From Caulobacter segnis (lineage in GTDB: Bacteria > Pseudomonadota > Alphaproteobacteria > Caulobacterales > Caulobacteraceae), in contig NZ_CP096040.1 in NCBI RefSeq assembly GCF_023935105.1, forward strand, positions 3,906,001-3,970,000: DNA of 64,000 nucleotides, read 5' to 3'. The first letter of the stretch is position 1, and every line of letters begins with the position of its first letter. Shown piece after piece: positions 63,123-64,000 of this stretch. A program made the position numbers and the translations under genes. A model generated the notes under the pieces. It was not told the origin of the DNA, did no database searches, and saw only the letters and a list, made by a program, of their open reading frames with translations.

Positions 63123-64000
63123 TCACACGGTCTCGGCCTGGCGCTGGGCCTGGCGGATGAATTCGGCGGTCAGGCTTCGGGCCGTCTCGTCGTTCATCTG
63201 CTGCGGCGGATGCTTCATGTAGTAGGCGCACGGCGCCTCGATCGGGCCGCCCAGGCCCTGATCGCGGGCGACGCGGGCCAGGCGGATAAGGTCGATCACC
63301 ACGCCAGCGCTGTTGGGCGAGTCCTGGACCGACAGCTTCAGATCCATCTCCAGCGGCACGTCGCCAAACCCGCGTCCCTCGATGCGGATGAAGCAGATCT
63401 TGTTGTCCTTCTGCCAGGGCACGTAGTCCGACGGCCCGATGTGGACGTTGTCGGCGGCGATGTCCTGGGCGATTTGCGAGGTCACCGCGCGGGTCTTGGA
63501 GATCTTCTTGGACCTCAGACGCTCGCGGGCCAGCATGTTGAGGAAGTCGGTGTTGCCGCCGGTGTTCAGCTGGTAGGTCCGGTCGATCACCACGCCGCGC
63601 TCACCGAACAGGCGCGAGAGCATGCGGTGGACGATGGTCGCGCCCAACTGGCTCTTGATGTCGTCGCCCAGGATCGGCAGTCCCGCCGCCTTGAACCGCG
63701 CCGCCCAGGCCGGATCGGAGGCAATGAACACGGGCGCGCAGTTGATGAAGGCCACGCCCGCGTCGAGGCAGGCCTGGGCGTAGTGGCGCGCGGCGGCCTC
63801 GGACCCGACGGGCAGATAGCTGAGCAGCACCTGGGCTCCAGAGGCCTTCAGCACCGCGGCCACGTCGACCGGCGGCTCGGCCGAGGGTCGGAAGGCCTGG
63901 TGGTCGGGATAATCGGCCATGTGCTCGGCCACCCCGTCCAGCAGCGGCGCCATGCTGACCTTGACCGAGGCGCGCGGCAGGTCGGGACAAAACACCAGGG
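63123..64000 (-). CDS. ino1: Inositol-3-phosphate synthase, C-terminal part (5' truncated by window)
   Basis: About 292 residues of the C-terminal part are visible; the N-terminal NAD domain lies beyond the right edge. The diagnostic segments are [17 protein letters not shown] and [14 protein letters not shown], followed by [14 protein letters not shown], all of the myo-inositol-1-phosphate synthase family, which converts glucose 6-phosphate to inositol 3-phosphate. PSAEPPVD and [27 protein letters not shown] fit bacterial Ino1. It is the first visible gene of the lipid cluster, so it supplies the head group. Confidence 0.93.
   Translation of the reverse strand, partial: LVFCPDLPRASVKVSMAPLLDGVAEHMADYPDHQAFRPSAEPPVDVAAVLKASGAQVLLSYLPVGSEAAARHYAQACLDAGVAFINCAPVFIASDPAWAARFKAAGLPILGDDIKSQLGATIVHRMLSRLFGERGVVIDRTYQLNTGGNTDFLNMLARERLRSKKISKTRAVTSQIAQDIAADNVHIGPSDYVPWQKDNKICFIRIEGRGFGDVPLEMDLKLSVQDSPNSAGVVIDLIRLARVARDQGLGGPIEAPCAYYMKHPPQQMNDETARSLTAEFIRQAQRQAETV

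Overview
The window is high-GC DNA, densely coded, with short intergenic gaps and many 4-base start/stop overlaps. Its gene content points to an alphaproteobacterium of the Caulobacteraceae, most likely Caulobacter. The supporting signs are several TonB-dependent receptors, the conserved cluster murA / DUF2948 / hisD / UPF0262 / infA / maf / RNase G-E / yacG / tRNA-Phe, a tRNA-His without an encoded G-1, RegBA, and Caulobacter-style intergenic palindromes. I cannot name the species from sequence alone.

Layout. 0-3 kb: the end of a radical-SAM DNA repair gene coupled to a DUF4130-UdgX uracil-DNA glycosylase, then an IS110-family element inserted in a REP-like palindrome. 3-6.1 kb: a hemerythrin-like protein and a YfiR / CHASE8 hybrid-kinase pair. 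6.1-9.1 kb: tRNA-His, the exbB-exbD-tonB energy-transduction operon and tRNA-Phe. 9.2-17.5 kb: the housekeeping cluster, interrupted by an NCS1 permease and a nested palindrome; maf and the RNase G/E gene each carry an apparent 1-nt frameshift. 17.5-25.4 kb: a small hypothetical gene, tRNA-Thr, and a FecI-FecR-TonB receptor-acylase operon. 25.6-32.5 kb: an MHS-type transporter and a TonB receptor / carboxylesterase / TetR operon with a palindromic operator; the receptor has two compensating frameshifts. 32.7-45.5 kb: a complete cellulose operon (bcsP/R-like, bcsQ, fused bcsAB, bcsC, bcsD, bcsZ) next to an AT-richer gap and an RTX protein. 45.8-53.4 kb: a DUF1080 protein, then cyoABCD-surf1-regB-regA as one operon. 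53.6-56.1 kb: an MHS transporter and a class 3 lipase. 56.1-64 kb: a tight cluster with inositol-phosphate synthase, metallophosphatase, radical SAM/B12-type protein, sulfotransferase, DegT aminotransferase and CDP-alcohol phosphatidyltransferase, converging on a DprE1-like FAD oxidoreductase.

How the parts work together. ExbBD-TonB would energise the two receptor operons. Each receptor is paired with a hydrolase (an Ntn-type acylase, a type B carboxylesterase), which suggests uptake followed by cleavage of an amide or ester substrate. The bcs operon makes and exports cellulose. The cyo operon carries its own SURF1 factor and a quinone-responsive RegB/RegA pair, so the oxidase may feed back on the regulator. 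The 56-64 kb cluster most plausibly builds an inositol-type phospholipid whose head group is oxidised, aminated or sulfated; this is the best candidate for an undescribed pathway. The most concrete sequence-level discovery is the IS110 element: its 5' non-coding region folds into a candidate bridge RNA whose loops match both its target and its own end.

Four apparent single-base indels in otherwise normal genes suggest residual assembly errors, two of them next to possible GANTC (CcrM) sites.
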